Shown here piece by piece: positions 37,981 through 47,311 of a DNA stretch of 64,000 nt; position 1 is the stretch's first letter, and every line of letters starts with the position of its first letter. This DNA is from Bernardetia sp. (GTDB lineage: Bacteria; Bacteroidota; Bacteroidia; Cytophagales; Bernardetiaceae). The DNA lies in the NCBI GenBank assembly GCA_020630575.1, contig JAHDBD010000005.1, forward strand, positions 124,001-188,000, read 5' to 3'. The position numbers and the translations under genes are program-made. Under the pieces are notes generated by a model. It saw only the letters and a list, made by a program, of their open reading frames with translations. It was not told where the DNA came from and searched no databases.

Positions 37981-38991
37981 TCACAAACAAGGACAGCCAA
38001 ATAAATCTATCTCTTTATTCCATAGATAAATAATAGTATTTTCATCTGTCAATAAAACTAAAGCTCTAGAAGGTGTATCTAACTCATTATTAAGAGGAAA
38101 AGTATCAGCAAATACAAAATAAATATTTGTTGTTCCTTTAAGACGAGCAAACGTTTTTGATAAGTGTACGCTACTAGGACAGTCAAAACAATGTTGAGGA
38201 GTAATTTCATTTCTGATCAAACTATCAACCTGCAAGTTATTCTCATAAATCAAATCTATCTGAAAAGGACTTCCAAATAAAATGGTATCTGATAAGTTTA
38301 TATTTCTAGTATCAAATGAGTATTCAAAGTATTCAGTACAATCAGCGAGCAAAATTCCAAAATCTTTAATTCTTGTTGTCTGTCTTCCCTTATTTGTATA
38401 ATAATAAATAGCAGGCTTTTCTTTCCCTCTATAAATTGAATCTAATAGTTGAGGATAAAATTTGACTTTGTCGTACTCTTCTGGTTTGATAAGATTATAA
38501 TCTATATTAATATTTTCTAGTAATTTTGTTTCTGCTGTAACAGCGTCATTTTTATTGCCATAATTCGGAAAAGCAAGTACTCCAATTTGAGATTTACTAG
38601 AGCGAAAAATTGGAAATATAGCATTATCTACTACTAACTTTAAAGAACTTAAATTTTTTAACTGCGTAATAAATTTTTGATTATTTTCACTAAGTTGATT
38701 GATTTTGAGAATCTCATTGAGATAATTTATACGTATGCTGTCAGTAGGAAAATGTAATTTCCAGTATTTTTCACAGTCTGTAAAATCCTGCTGAATAGTT
38801 GTGTCTTTTACTGTATTTCTTTTATTTGAATCTAGTACAGCAATAGATTTTTTAGTTTCATCTCCTATTTTGTGAAATGGTGTAGTGTCTTTTTTATTTT
38901 CTGCTACATTTTTACTAGCATTATTTATAGTATCGCTTTGACAAGAATATAGTAAAAAAGTACATAAAATGCAAAATTTATAAAAAAACAT
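37981..38991 (-). CDS. Lipoprotein of unknown function
   Basis: 336 residues. A lipoprotein signal ends in LLYSCQSD (Cys17 lipidation site). A Lys/Asp/Asn-rich linker follows to about residue 65, then a globular domain. Cysteine-bearing segments DCTEYFEYSF, QHCFDCPSS and the terminal F-G-C-P-C-L could form disulfides or a metal site in the periplasm. No family recognised. It starts 45 bases after the stop of the Hsp70-like membrane protein gene on the same strand, so the two are probably cotranscribed. Confidence 0.7.
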   Translation of the reverse strand: MFFYKFCILCTFLLYSCQSDTINNASKNVAENKKDTTPFHKIGDETKKSIAVLDSNKRNTVKDTTIQQDFTDCEKYWKLHFPTDSIRINYLNEILKINQLSENNQKFITQLKNLSSLKLVVDNAIFPIFRSSKSQIGVLAFPNYGNKNDAVTAETKLLENINIDYNLIKPEEYDKVKFYPQLLDSIYRGKEKPAIYYYTNKGRQTTRIKDFGILLADCTEYFEYSFDTRNINLSDTILFGSPFQIDLIYENNLQVDSLIRNEITPQHCFDCPSSVHLSKTFARLKGTTNIYFVFADTFPLNNELDTPSRALVLLTDENTIIYLWNKEIDLFGCPCL

Positions 38992-39036
38992 ATCTATACA
39001 TTTTGGAGTAATGATGGCAATAAGAAATTAGCAAAA

Positions 39037-41208
39037 TTACTTAACAAAAACCTGTGTAGTATCTTTTAAATTTTCAAGAATAATATCACTTCTTCGAATT
39101 GTTCCGTCAGCTTCTTTGTAGTTTTTGCGATAAAATCTATACTTTTCTACACGATGACGAGCATTTTCAGGAGGCATAAAATCAATCGTTTTTTCTTCTA
39201 AGTTTATTTTTCCCTTCCAAGTAGTAAAACGATCTTGAGGAATTGAATAAGTAAAAATATACTCTCCATTTTCTTGTCTCACTGCCAAAATTTCTATTCT
39301 ACTATTTTTGAGTTTATTTAATTCAGTATGAAAAACTAGACCTGCATACTTTCCAATAAGTTGCTCTGGATTTTCTATTTTATCACTAATAAATTCTTTT
39401 TCTGTTTGTGCAGAATCTGTACTAGAAAATGAAAGAGGAGAATTGGGAATATTAATAGCTAAAATAATAGCAACAGCCAAGACAGCAAATAAAATTCCTG
39501 CAATCAGAAAAATACCTACTCCTTTTGGTTTGCTAATCTTAATTTTACGGTTATCTAAAAGAATTTCTATATCTGATTTTGAATAATGTAGTTTGTCTCC
39601 CACCCCTAAAATTTCTTGAAAAGATTGCTGTGAAAGCATTTTTCCTTTTAATCTATCTTGAAGTTCAAAATCCAAAATTTCTTCTCTAGTTTGTAATTTT
39701 AAATTTCTTTGACGAAAAAAAATACTTAATTCTTTCTCTGAAAAACCATTTTGTTCGGCTACTGCCAAAAGTTGAGGATAATATTCATTTGGAAAAAAGC
39801 GTCCTACTTTTCTTCTATCTACATGAGTTTCTAAAAGCTCACGAAGTGGCAAAACACGAATTGCTGCTGCTTGTAAACGCTGTTCGAATTCAGTTTCACT
39901 AATATCTAATTCTCTTGCCTTAATGCGTAAACTTTTCATTTGTTCAGTCGAAAGTAGCTCATCTTTAGCAAGTTCTTGTGCTTGTCCTAACAAAATTTCT
40001 AAAGAAGGTAATACTTCCAAACCGTTTTGCTTAACTACTTTATCAACTGTTTCTTGATTCCAGTTTTGAGAATTGACATAAGAATTCCATATTTTTTTGG
40101 GTAGAAAATATTGGTATACTAAAAATTGAGGAATTGCTTCCTTAATTAAGGTTTCTTCTACCAAAATAGGCTCATCTTTCTCTTGTTTGTCTAAATAATT
40201 TTTTATACCTCTCAAAACATAACGACTAGCTTCATCATCTGTAAGTGTGTGAATAGTATAATGCCTATGAATAAGTAATGCTTTTAGTTCAGAGTGCAAA
40301 AGCAAGTCTCCTATCAAATAAATTTCTGAATCAGTTGGAGTATATTCGACTACTTTTTCGGCAAGTTCTCGGTCTTGAATACGTAACAACTGAACTTCTT
40401 GAGACGTTATTGTAGCTGTTGCGCTTGTACCATTAGATAGCCTAACGGTAATAAAACTCTGTTTTTCTTCTCTAATTTTGTCTATCCATTCTTCGGCTCT
40501 GTGTGAATGTAAAGCTACTTCTTCATCTAAATCTACTCCTGTTGGAACTTGTCTCATGGCTTTTTGTAAAACAAATTTTACAAGTTCTCTTTCAAAATCC
40601 CAATCTGAGACATCTTGTAATCTCTTCGTTGTAAAACCCGAGTTGGTATCATCTCCTATTTGAGTAAGCATAATGCGCTCGCCAAAACTTTCAATAAAGG
40701 TTAAAGAAGATTTTGAGGCTTGTAACTTCAGATTTTTTCCCTCCACTAATGAATCAATATACAATTGATGGGGAAGAATATGAAATCCTTTTTTTAAAAA
40801 ATAAGAATTAAATTTATCAATTAATTTTTCTGAAAAAGCTGGAGAAAAAACACAAAGAAGAGGAATTACACCTTGAAAATTAGGAGCTAGACGTTCGAAT
40901 TCTAGCTTAATATTTTCTACAATACTATCAAAAAGTCTTTCATAAGAATGTGAAGCACCCAACCAATCAAATGTCTTATTTTTTTCTATTCCATAAGCAG
41001 GATGACGAAGCGCATTTACAGAAGCATCCAAACTCTCATAGTATTTTTTTGATATAGGTTTGATTTGAGTATCTATTTCGAAAAAAAGATCTATACGTTC
41101 CTTTCCTTCATAAGGAATAGAAAGTAAGTTTTGAGAATTATAAAAGGCTGCACTACAATATTCTTCAGTAATTAAAAGACAAATTGTAGAAGTAGAATGC
41201 GTATCCAT
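39037..41208 (-). CDS. Membrane protein with degenerate Hsp70-like ATPase domain
   Basis: 723 residues from ATG at 41208 (MDTHSTST); the frame runs 20 codons further upstream only from a TTG. Residues 1-350 are weakly Hsp70/actin-like: W-D-F-E-R-E-L-V-K-F near 203 and PTGVDLDEEVALHSHRAEEW correspond to the DnaK subdomain that begins D-F-D and continues into helices before the substrate domain. The phosphate-loop signatures of DnaK are not evident, so ATP binding may be lost. Residues 370-540 are helical repeats. One membrane helix (GIFLIAGILFAVLAVAIILA, about 561-582) leads to a beta-rich outside domain of about 140 residues. The Hsp70 relation is inferred from a few motifs. Confidence 0.6.
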   Translation of the reverse strand: MDTHSTSTICLLITEEYCSAAFYNSQNLLSIPYEGKERIDLFFEIDTQIKPISKKYYESLDASVNALRHPAYGIEKNKTFDWLGASHSYERLFDSIVENIKLEFERLAPNFQGVIPLLCVFSPAFSEKLIDKFNSYFLKKGFHILPHQLYIDSLVEGKNLKLQASKSSLTFIESFGERIMLTQIGDDTNSGFTTKRLQDVSDWDFERELVKFVLQKAMRQVPTGVDLDEEVALHSHRAEEWIDKIREEKQSFITVRLSNGTSATATITSQEVQLLRIQDRELAEKVVEYTPTDSEIYLIGDLLLHSELKALLIHRHYTIHTLTDDEASRYVLRGIKNYLDKQEKDEPILVEETLIKEAIPQFLVYQYFLPKKIWNSYVNSQNWNQETVDKVVKQNGLEVLPSLEILLGQAQELAKDELLSTEQMKSLRIKARELDISETEFEQRLQAAAIRVLPLRELLETHVDRRKVGRFFPNEYYPQLLAVAEQNGFSEKELSIFFRQRNLKLQTREEILDFELQDRLKGKMLSQQSFQEILGVGDKLHYSKSDIEILLDNRKIKISKPKGVGIFLIAGILFAVLAVAIILAINIPNSPLSFSSTDSAQTEKEFISDKIENPEQLIGKYAGLVFHTELNKLKNSRIEILAVRQENGEYIFTYSIPQDRFTTWKGKINLEEKTIDFMPPENARHRVEKYRFYRKNYKEADGTIRRSDIILENLKDTTQVFVK

Positions 41209-41348
41209 GAAAGTTGATAGAGAAGTTGAGCAGAAAATTATAGTATAACATAGAGAACAATCAAGCAAAGCTACAAAAAAAGCAGTTTTGATAAAGAATT
41301 ATTTAAGAATTAAATAAAAATAAGCTATTACACTGTTTAATAATTTAC

Positions 41349-41470
41349 ACAATGTTTTTTATGTGTTCAACTCCCAAAGTTGAACGAAACGCTTCCTAAG
41401 AAGTGTGATTCAAGCAAATAAATTATGCTTCTTAGAAAGCAAAACATTCAGTTATGAGCAACTGAATGCA
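41349..41470. repeat. Double-hairpin intergenic repeat, family A, copy 2, with extra hairpins
   Basis: GTTCAACT/AGTTGAAC (41365-41372 and 41378-41385) and ACGCTTC/GAAGTGT (41389-41406) match the copy at 11920-11981. Beyond the shared part come GCTT/AAGC around 41427-41440 and a 9-base perfect hairpin CATTCAGTT/AACTGAATG (41445-41468). Located in the probable leader of the AEC transporter gene. Confidence 0.6.
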
Positions 41471-41562
41471 CAACAAAAAATAAGGTTGAGTATATTTTTC
41501 CCTTAACATTGATTTACAGTATCATTAAAAAAATATACATTCTTAAAACAATTTCATCATTA

Positions 41563-42591
41563 ATGATGTCATTTAGACATCATCTACTTATAAAAACGAT
41601 TTACTATTTTAACGCTCTCAAAAAAAATATATTGGAAAATTTACTCTTAATTTTTGCTTGTTTAGGTTTAGGTTTTATCTTCAAACAAATTTCTATCTTT
41701 CCAAAAGATACACATAAAGGAATAAACACATATATTATTTGGGTTGCTTTGCCTTGTCTTGCACTTGTTTATATTCCAAAATTAGAACTTTCAATGTCTT
41801 TGATTTGGCTCGCCTTAATGGCTTGGGGCGTTTTTGGACTAAGTATTTTGTTCTTCAAAGTAATGGCGAAAATTTTTAAATGGAGTAGACAAACAGAAGG
41901 GTGTTTAGTTTTGGCTTGTGGACTTTGTAATACTTCTTTTGTAGGTTTTCCGTTATTAGAGTTTTTATACAACTCAAAAGAACCTTTACAGTATGCTATC
42001 GTTTGTGATCAAGCTGGGTCTTTTTTGGTTGTGGCTACTGTCGGTTTGATTGTCGCTATGAGTTATGGAGGTGACAAACCCACAGGAAAAATCATCTTGA
42101 AAAAATTATTTTATTTTCCTCCATTTTTAGCCTTTTTAGTGGCTCTAGTAATTCTTCCTTTCGGAGGAATAGAACAATTTTTTTCTTATTTTTTATCAGA
42201 AACAAATGGTTTTCAGCAGTTAGGAATAATTTTGGAAAATGTATTGATAAAATTAGCTTCTCCTTTGGTTATTTTGGCTCTCTTTTCTGTTGGACTTCAA
42301 ATAGAGTTTTCAAAAGAAAATTTCAGATTTCTTAATCCTTTCTTTTTTGGTCTTTTATATAAACTTTTTTTAGCTCCTTTAGCTATTTATTTTTTATATT
42401 TGATTGTCTTTGAAGAAAAAAATATATCTTTTGAGGTGGGAGTGTTGGAAGCTGCAATGGCACCCATGGTAACAGGTGTTTTGTTAGCACAAGAATATCA
42501 GCTCAATCCAAAATTAGGAGGGTTTTTGCTTGCCATCGGAATTCCACTTTCTATTGCAACGGTTTATTTGTGGTATCTGTTTTTGGTTTAA
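41563..42591 (+). CDS. AEC family transporter (auxin efflux carrier-like)
   Basis: 342 residues from ATG at 41563; the frame also extends to a TTG at 41509, which is less likely. About ten membrane helices in the two five-helix bundles typical of the family, with the broken-helix segments CGLCNTSFVGFPLLEF in bundle 1 and MAPMVTGVLLAQEY in bundle 2. Bacterial members export or take up organic acids such as malate. No neighbour hints at the substrate. The N-terminal 30 residues are basic and amphipathic before helix 1. Confidence 0.88.
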   Translation: MMSFRHHLLIKTIYYFNALKKNILENLLLIFACLGLGFIFKQISIFPKDTHKGINTYIIWVALPCLALVYIPKLELSMSLIWLALMAWGVFGLSILFFKVMAKIFKWSRQTEGCLVLACGLCNTSFVGFPLLEFLYNSKEPLQYAIVCDQAGSFLVVATVGLIVAMSYGGDKPTGKIILKKLFYFPPFLAFLVALVILPFGGIEQFFSYFLSETNGFQQLGIILENVLIKLASPLVILALFSVGLQIEFSKENFRFLNPFFFGLLYKLFLAPLAIYFLYLIVFEEKNISFEVGVLEAAMAPMVTGVLLAQEYQLNPKLGGFLLAIGIPLSIATVYLWYLFLV

Positions 42592-42980
42592 ATAATTCAA
42601 TTTTTGGGCTAAATTTTTGAGCTATAAGTATTTCAAAATCCCTGATTTGCACGACTTAGTAAGTCTGTGATAAACAACTTGAGTTAACTACTGATTTTGA
42701 TGAAGTTGTTTTACAGAATCTTTTTTTTCAAAATTGGATGTACAAAATCTAGTTTTCTGAAAATTAAACTTTTGTTAAATAATTTCGTTCTTTTTACTAG
42801 TTATAGCTAAAAATAGCTTTTGAAAGTGATTAAACTCTCTTTGATTGCGAATTATACGATTTTAGTTTTTTATAATCCATCTTTTTTGTAAATTGAGTAA
42901 TTGTAAGTAATTTTACTAAACTAAACAATTCATATTTTAGCGACACTGATATATCCATTCCATAATTTTTAATTGATTTA
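42592..42980. other. Intergenic stretch, no gene seen
   Basis: About 390 AT-rich bases. The only structure noted is a short hairpin GACTTA/TAAGTC near 42652-42664. No promoter could be assigned with confidence. Confidence 0.5.
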
Positions 42981-44381
42981 ATGATAAGCAACTCAAGAAG
43001 AGAAGAACCAAGCATTTCGATAACAGAATTTGAACGTTTAATAGAAGAAGGACGAAGTTTTTTCTTTGAAATTGATACGTATGAATTTCTATTAGAACAT
43101 TATCGCAAGACAGGAAATATTGAAAGGTTATTTTCAGTTTGTGATATTGCACGTTCTCAGCATCCTTTTTCGGTTAATTTTATTGTCGAAGAAGCAAGGG
43201 CGCATATTATCAACAATGACTTTGATAAAGCTCAATCTACTATTGAAGAAGCTGAAGCTTTGCAGCCCTCTGAAATAGAGGTGCAATTAACAAAAGCTTG
43301 GATTCTACAAGAGTGTTTTAAGTTTGATGAAGCTGCTGAAATTTATCAAAACATTCTGCCTTTTACAGATGAAAAGGAAAAAGATGAAGTGTTGTATCAA
43401 ATAGGAAGTTGTTATCAAGCCAAAAACGACCTTAAATCAGCGATTAAATATTATAAAGAAACTCTACGTCAAAATAAAGGACACAAAGAAGCATTGTATG
43501 AACTTGCTTTTTGTTACGATGAGTTAGATGATTTGGAGGGAAGTATTGTTTTCTATAAACAATTTATTGATAATGACCCTTATTCTGCCGAAGCGTGGTA
43601 TAATCTGGCTCTTATTCAAACTCGTTTATCATTATATAGAGATGCTATTGTGTCGTATGACTATGCTTCAATTATTGAAGACGGATTTTCTTCTGCATTT
43701 TTCAACAAAGGAAACTGTCACATGAATTTAGGACAGTATCAAGAAGCGTTAGATTGTTTTATTCAAACTTCAAAATTAGAACGTCCTACAGCTGAACTGT
43801 ACACACATATTGGTGCAGCCTATCAAAAATTAAATAAATTTGCTGAGGCTCTTAATTTTTATAGAAAGGCATTAGATTTTGACCAAGAATATGAAATGGC
43901 TGCTTTTGGTATAGGCGAATGCATGGAAGAACAAGAACGTTGGAAAGAAGCTGTACATTTTTATCAAAAATCCCTTCGGAATAATAAAAATTTAGGTAAC
44001 GCATGGTTTGGTAAAGCTCGTTGTGAATATCAACTCGGAAATATGATTTCGTGTATGGAAGCATACGACCATGCCTCAAGAATATTGAGTGAAAATGTAG
44101 ATGTTTGGCTCTCTTGGTCACATGTTTATTATAAAGAAGAATGGTTTGATAAAGCCATTGCTATTACCGAAGAAGCACTAGAAATTATTCCAGATTCTGC
44201 CGAGCTTTTATATAGATATGTTGCTTATTTGATGGGAGGAGGAAAATATAAAGCTGCTGTTATGGCTCTTGAAAATGCTATTTTGATAGCTCCAGAAGAT
44301 AAAAATTATATTTTAGAATTTTTTACAGACTTGAACACACAAAAAGCCATCTATCAAATAATTGAACAATTAGAAAATTAA
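42981..44381 (+). CDS. Tetratricopeptide repeat protein
   Basis: 466 residues of consecutive TPR units of about 34 residues from about residue 30 to 455, with the usual A-x2-Y-x3-L and A-I/L-x2-Y/F spacing (for example YQIGSCYQAKNDLKSAIKYY and AWYNLALIQTRLSLYRDAIV). No signal peptide or membrane helix, so cytoplasmic. Such proteins act as protein-binding scaffolds; this one has no partner domain to suggest which complex. It ends in a strong terminator. Confidence 0.9.
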   Translation: MISNSRREEPSISITEFERLIEEGRSFFFEIDTYEFLLEHYRKTGNIERLFSVCDIARSQHPFSVNFIVEEARAHIINNDFDKAQSTIEEAEALQPSEIEVQLTKAWILQECFKFDEAAEIYQNILPFTDEKEKDEVLYQIGSCYQAKNDLKSAIKYYKETLRQNKGHKEALYELAFCYDELDDLEGSIVFYKQFIDNDPYSAEAWYNLALIQTRLSLYRDAIVSYDYASIIEDGFSSAFFNKGNCHMNLGQYQEALDCFIQTSKLERPTAELYTHIGAAYQKLNKFAEALNFYRKALDFDQEYEMAAFGIGECMEEQERWKEAVHFYQKSLRNNKNLGNAWFGKARCEYQLGNMISCMEAYDHASRILSENVDVWLSWSHVYYKEEWFDKAIAITEEALEIIPDSAELLYRYVAYLMGGGKYKAAVMALENAILIAPEDKNYILEFFTDLNTQKAIYQIIEQLEN

Positions 44382-44438
44382 TTAACAACTAATTTAAGTG
44401 TCCATGCTTAAATCAGTTGTTTGAAAAATATAAAAACG

Positions 44439-44472
44439 AAGGGATTTGATGAGTCAAATCCCTTTCTTTTTT
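44439..44472 (+). terminator. Terminator after the TPR gene
   Basis: Arms AAGGGATTTGA (44439-44449) and TCAAATCCCTT (44454-44464), loop TGAG, then a T-rich tail. Confidence 0.9.
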
Positions 44473-44490
44473 CGAAAAAGTAAAAACGCA

Positions 44491-44521
44491 TTGGCAATCC
44501 TTGATAAAATATGTATTTTTG
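44491..44521 (+). promoter_or_regulatory. Bacteroidota-type promoter for purQ
   Basis: TTG at 44491-44493, 20 bases, TATTTTTG at 44514-44521. It follows the TPR gene terminator and would give a leader of about 115 bases before the purQ ATG. The leader contains a CTCTGTG repeat. Confidence 0.6.
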
Positions 44522-44575
44522 TAATTATAAAAAATATATTTCAAAATGTATTTTAATTAGCTACACTGACTTTCA

Positions 44576-44612
44576 GTTCTCTGTGTTCCTATGTGAACTC
44601 TGTGTTTAAAAA
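44576..44612. repeat. CTCTGTG-type repeat in the purQ leader
   Basis: The stretch contains TTCTCTGTGTTC and CTCTGTGTTTAAAAAA. A closely similar stretch lies at about 62955-62989 (TTCTCTGTATTC, then TCTGTGTTTAATAAA) beside the broken GxxExxY gene. It may mark where a similar mobile cassette once sat. Confidence 0.5.
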
Positions 44613-44643
44613 ACGAAATTATACCATTTTATCCATTTATTCT

Positions 44644-45339
44644 ATGAAATTCGGAGTTATTGTTTTCCCTGGGTCTAATTGCGACCACGACGTATATTCT
44701 GTTCTTAAAGATACTTTCAAACAAGAAACTGTCAAACTTTGGCACAAAAGTACAGATTTAGAAGGCTGTGATTTTATTGTCGTTCCAGGTGGTTTTTCGT
44801 ATGGAGATTATTTGCGTTCGGGTGCGATTGCTCGTTTTTCACCAATTATGAATGAAGTGATAAAACATGCCGAAAAAGGTGGTTATGTTTTAGGTATTTG
44901 CAATGGATTTCAGATTCTTACAGAAGCTCATTTATTACCAGGTGCATTACTCCGAAATAATAATCAAAAATTTAACTGTAAGAATGTATTTCTTCAAGCT
45001 ACTTCTCAAAATAGCTTGATTACTCAAAATACAGACCCATCAAAAGCCTATAAAATTCCGATTGCTCATGCAGAAGGTCGTTACTATGCTTCTGATGCAG
45101 ACTTGAATAGCTTGATTGTTAATGATCAAATTTTGTTTCGTTATTGTGATAGTGAAGCTAGAGTTACAGATGATAGCTGTCCAAATGGCTCAGCAATGAA
45201 TATTGCAGGAATTTGTAATAAGGAAAGAAATGTTTTTGGAATGATGCCACATCCAGAACGTGCTGCTGATGAAATTTTGGGAAATACGGATGGAAGAGTA
45301 ATTTTTGAATCTATCTTGCAGCTTGTTGGTCAAGTTTAA
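44644..45339 (+). CDS. purQ: Phosphoribosylformylglycinamidine synthase subunit PurQ (glutaminase)
   Basis: 231 residues from ATG at 44644 (MKFGVIVFPG); the frame opens upstream at a GTG that would add 17 unlikely residues. A class I glutamine amidotransferase: nucleophile Cys86 in GICNGFQIL, and the His-Glu pair in the terminal M-P-H-P-E-R. The start FGVIVFPGSNCDHD is specific for PurQ. It supplies ammonia to PurL in step four of purine synthesis, with PurS as adaptor. Neither purL nor purS is nearby. An SRPBCC gene begins 10 bases after its stop. Confidence 0.95.
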   Translation: MKFGVIVFPGSNCDHDVYSVLKDTFKQETVKLWHKSTDLEGCDFIVVPGGFSYGDYLRSGAIARFSPIMNEVIKHAEKGGYVLGICNGFQILTEAHLLPGALLRNNNQKFNCKNVFLQATSQNSLITQNTDPSKAYKIPIAHAEGRYYASDADLNSLIVNDQILFRYCDSEARVTDDSCPNGSAMNIAGICNKERNVFGMMPHPERAADEILGNTDGRVIFESILQLVGQV

Positions 45340-45349
45340 TACTTTTAAA

Positions 45350-45799
45350 ATGTCTGAAAAATTACCTCAAGTCTATACAGAAATTATAATAAATGCTTCT
45401 AAAGAAAAAGTTTGGAATATACTTTTAGATTTTCCAAGTTATCCAACTTGGAATAATTTTATCAAAAAAATAGAAGGCAATTCAAATTTAGGAGGAAAAA
45501 TAGAAGCTAAAATGTTTCCTCCTGCTGGTTTGCCTATTACTTTTGATGGTATAATTTGTCGAAATATTCCAAACAAAACATTAGCTTGGAATGGATATAT
45601 GATTGCTCGTTGGCTTTTCGAACCAACACATATATTTGAAATAGAAGAAAAATCTGAAAATCAAATCCTTTTCATTCATAGAGAAGAATATGAAGGCTTT
45701 ATAATTCCATTTATAAAATTTATGTTACCTACTTTGGTGGGAAAAGGATTTGAGGTAATGAATAAAGATTTAAAAAAAATTGTAGAGTCAAATCAATAG
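45350..45799 (+). CDS. SRPBCC (START-like) domain protein
   Basis: 149 residues from ATG at 45350 (MSEKLPQVY). The whole protein is one SRPBCC fold: an initial strand YTEIIINASKEKVWNILLDF, PSYPTWNNFIKKIEG, a central GKIEAKMFPPAG strand pair and a final long helix (GFEVMNKDLKKIVES). The family binds hydrophobic ligands in a deep cavity; polyketide cyclase and lipid transfer roles are known. It starts 10 bases after purQ, probably the same transcript. Ligand unknown. Confidence 0.85.
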   Translation: MSEKLPQVYTEIIINASKEKVWNILLDFPSYPTWNNFIKKIEGNSNLGGKIEAKMFPPAGLPITFDGIICRNIPNKTLAWNGYMIARWLFEPTHIFEIEEKSENQILFIHREEYEGFIIPFIKFMLPTLVGKGFEVMNKDLKKIVESNQ

Positions 45800-45855
45800 G
45801 AATTGAGTATTTTGTATTCATTAATAACTAATCATTGAAAAACTAATCACTAAGT

Positions 45856-47046
45856 ATGTTTGTAGATAATTTTGAAAATCAAAGTAAAGAAAAATCAGAA
45901 TCAATAAAAAAGCGATGGCTTGAGACAGCTACTAAGTTTTTAAAGGGAAAACCCTATCAAGATTTGGAGTGGGAATTTTCAGAAGACATTTCTATTGAGC
46001 CATATTATACAAAAGATGAAGAGAATAATTCTGATTTATCCTATTTACAGATTCTTCAAAATAATCAACTAGCTTTAAATGAACCTGTTTCTCAGCCTCG
46101 TTTTTGGTATAATCAGCCTTTTATAAAGCTATATAGTTTAGAAAAAGAAGAGCTAGAGAAAATAAATAAAGAGGTTCGCCAAGTTTTGATGAGTGGCGCA
46201 GAAGGAGTTTGTTTTGACTTGAAAAGTATAGAGCTTGCTGATATTGATAAGAAAAAAATAGAATATTTACTTTTTGAAGTGGCTTTGCCCTATTGTGCTG
46301 TGAGTTTTCAGGTAGATATAGAAAACGAAAATGAATTACAAAGTTTTTTAGAAAAATATATTGATTATGTAAAGCAAAGAGGGTTTGAAATACATCTTTT
46401 GACTGGAGGAGTTTTATATCAAAACTCATTCAAGAAAAATAATCAATTCTCTACTACTTTTTTAGAGTCAGTTTCAAAGTCAAATACTGCTTTTCGTTCT
46501 ATTACATTGCAATTGAATAATTCGAAAGATGAAGCCCAAAATATTGCTGATATTCTTTTTGAGGTTAAGAAATTAGTAGAAAATTCAAACAAAAATATTT
46601 TACAAAATATTCAATTTGTAGTAGAAGCAACTGATAGTTTTTTCATTACAATTGCCAAAATACGTGCTTTGAATTGGCTTTTGATTCAAATGTATGACTT
46701 GTATCAAGTGGATACTAAACCATATATTCATTCAATTACTTCACAAGGTACTGACGAAAATAGCTTGCAAGACGAAAATTGGAATTTAATTAGAAATACT
46801 ACACAAGCATTTTCTTGTATTTTGGGAGGAACAAATGCTTTGAGTGTAGTCTCACATCAAAATCAAGAGAATACAAAATCTAAAGCATGGGCAAATCGTA
46901 TTGCTCGTAATGTCTCTGTCATGTTACGTGAAGAGTCTTTTGTAGACGCAACAGCAGATCCAATCTCAGGTTCATATTATTGTGAACAAATGACAGATAA
47001 ATTAATTGCCTCTGCATGGGAAAAATTTCAAGAAATGATAAACTAA
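45856..47046 (+). CDS. mutA: Methylmalonyl-CoA mutase small subunit, short form
   Basis: 396 residues. It resembles the small, catalytically inactive subunit of heterodimeric methylmalonyl-CoA mutase, which pairs with MutB. Recognisable: KRWLETATKFLKGKPYQDLEW at the N-terminus, FVVEATDSFFITIAKIRALNWL, ILGGTNALSV and a terminal EESFVDATADPISGSYY. The usual subunit is about 450-640 residues and can carry a C-terminal B12-like domain. Here the protein ends after the barrel, so that domain is absent. mutB is not in the window. The complex converts methylmalonyl-CoA and succinyl-CoA in propionate metabolism. Confidence 0.85.
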   Translation: MFVDNFENQSKEKSESIKKRWLETATKFLKGKPYQDLEWEFSEDISIEPYYTKDEENNSDLSYLQILQNNQLALNEPVSQPRFWYNQPFIKLYSLEKEELEKINKEVRQVLMSGAEGVCFDLKSIELADIDKKKIEYLLFEVALPYCAVSFQVDIENENELQSFLEKYIDYVKQRGFEIHLLTGGVLYQNSFKKNNQFSTTFLESVSKSNTAFRSITLQLNNSKDEAQNIADILFEVKKLVENSNKNILQNIQFVVEATDSFFITIAKIRALNWLLIQMYDLYQVDTKPYIHSITSQGTDENSLQDENWNLIRNTTQAFSCILGGTNALSVVSHQNQENTKSKAWANRIARNVSVMLREESFVDATADPISGSYYCEQMTDKLIASAWEKFQEMIN

Positions 47047-47311
47047 ATAAATGAAGTTAATTATTTTGTGTTATTTTTGTAAACACAAGATTTACATGAA
47101 TGTTTTGTTTAATTATTTTTTTGTAAATATCTGTTTAATTACGTTTTTGTTAAACAGTTTTTGTTTTAATAACTATAATTGTAGTATAATATTAAATTAG
47201 TAATTGAAATATACATTTTTATAAAACAAAAAGGGTTATATACTGTTTCGTAATAGACTTACTTTATAGTTACTTATTTTTTATTTCAACCATTTTTTAA
47301 ACTGTTGAATT

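Noticed and set aside
41349..41470. Possible tRNA, suggested by multiple hairpins
   Set aside because: No cloverleaf with TTC-loop and acceptor pairing could be drawn, and the related copy at 11920 lacks the later hairpins.
45305..45349. N-terminal extension of the SRPBCC protein overlapping purQ
   Set aside because: Starts with TTG inside purQ and adds a segment not found in the fold; the ATG at 45350 gives a complete domain.
47047..47311. Possible CRISPR repeats upstream of cas6
   Set aside because: The stretch has several GTTTTTGTT-like runs (TTTTTGTTAAACAG and similar) but no regular spacing or identical repeats.
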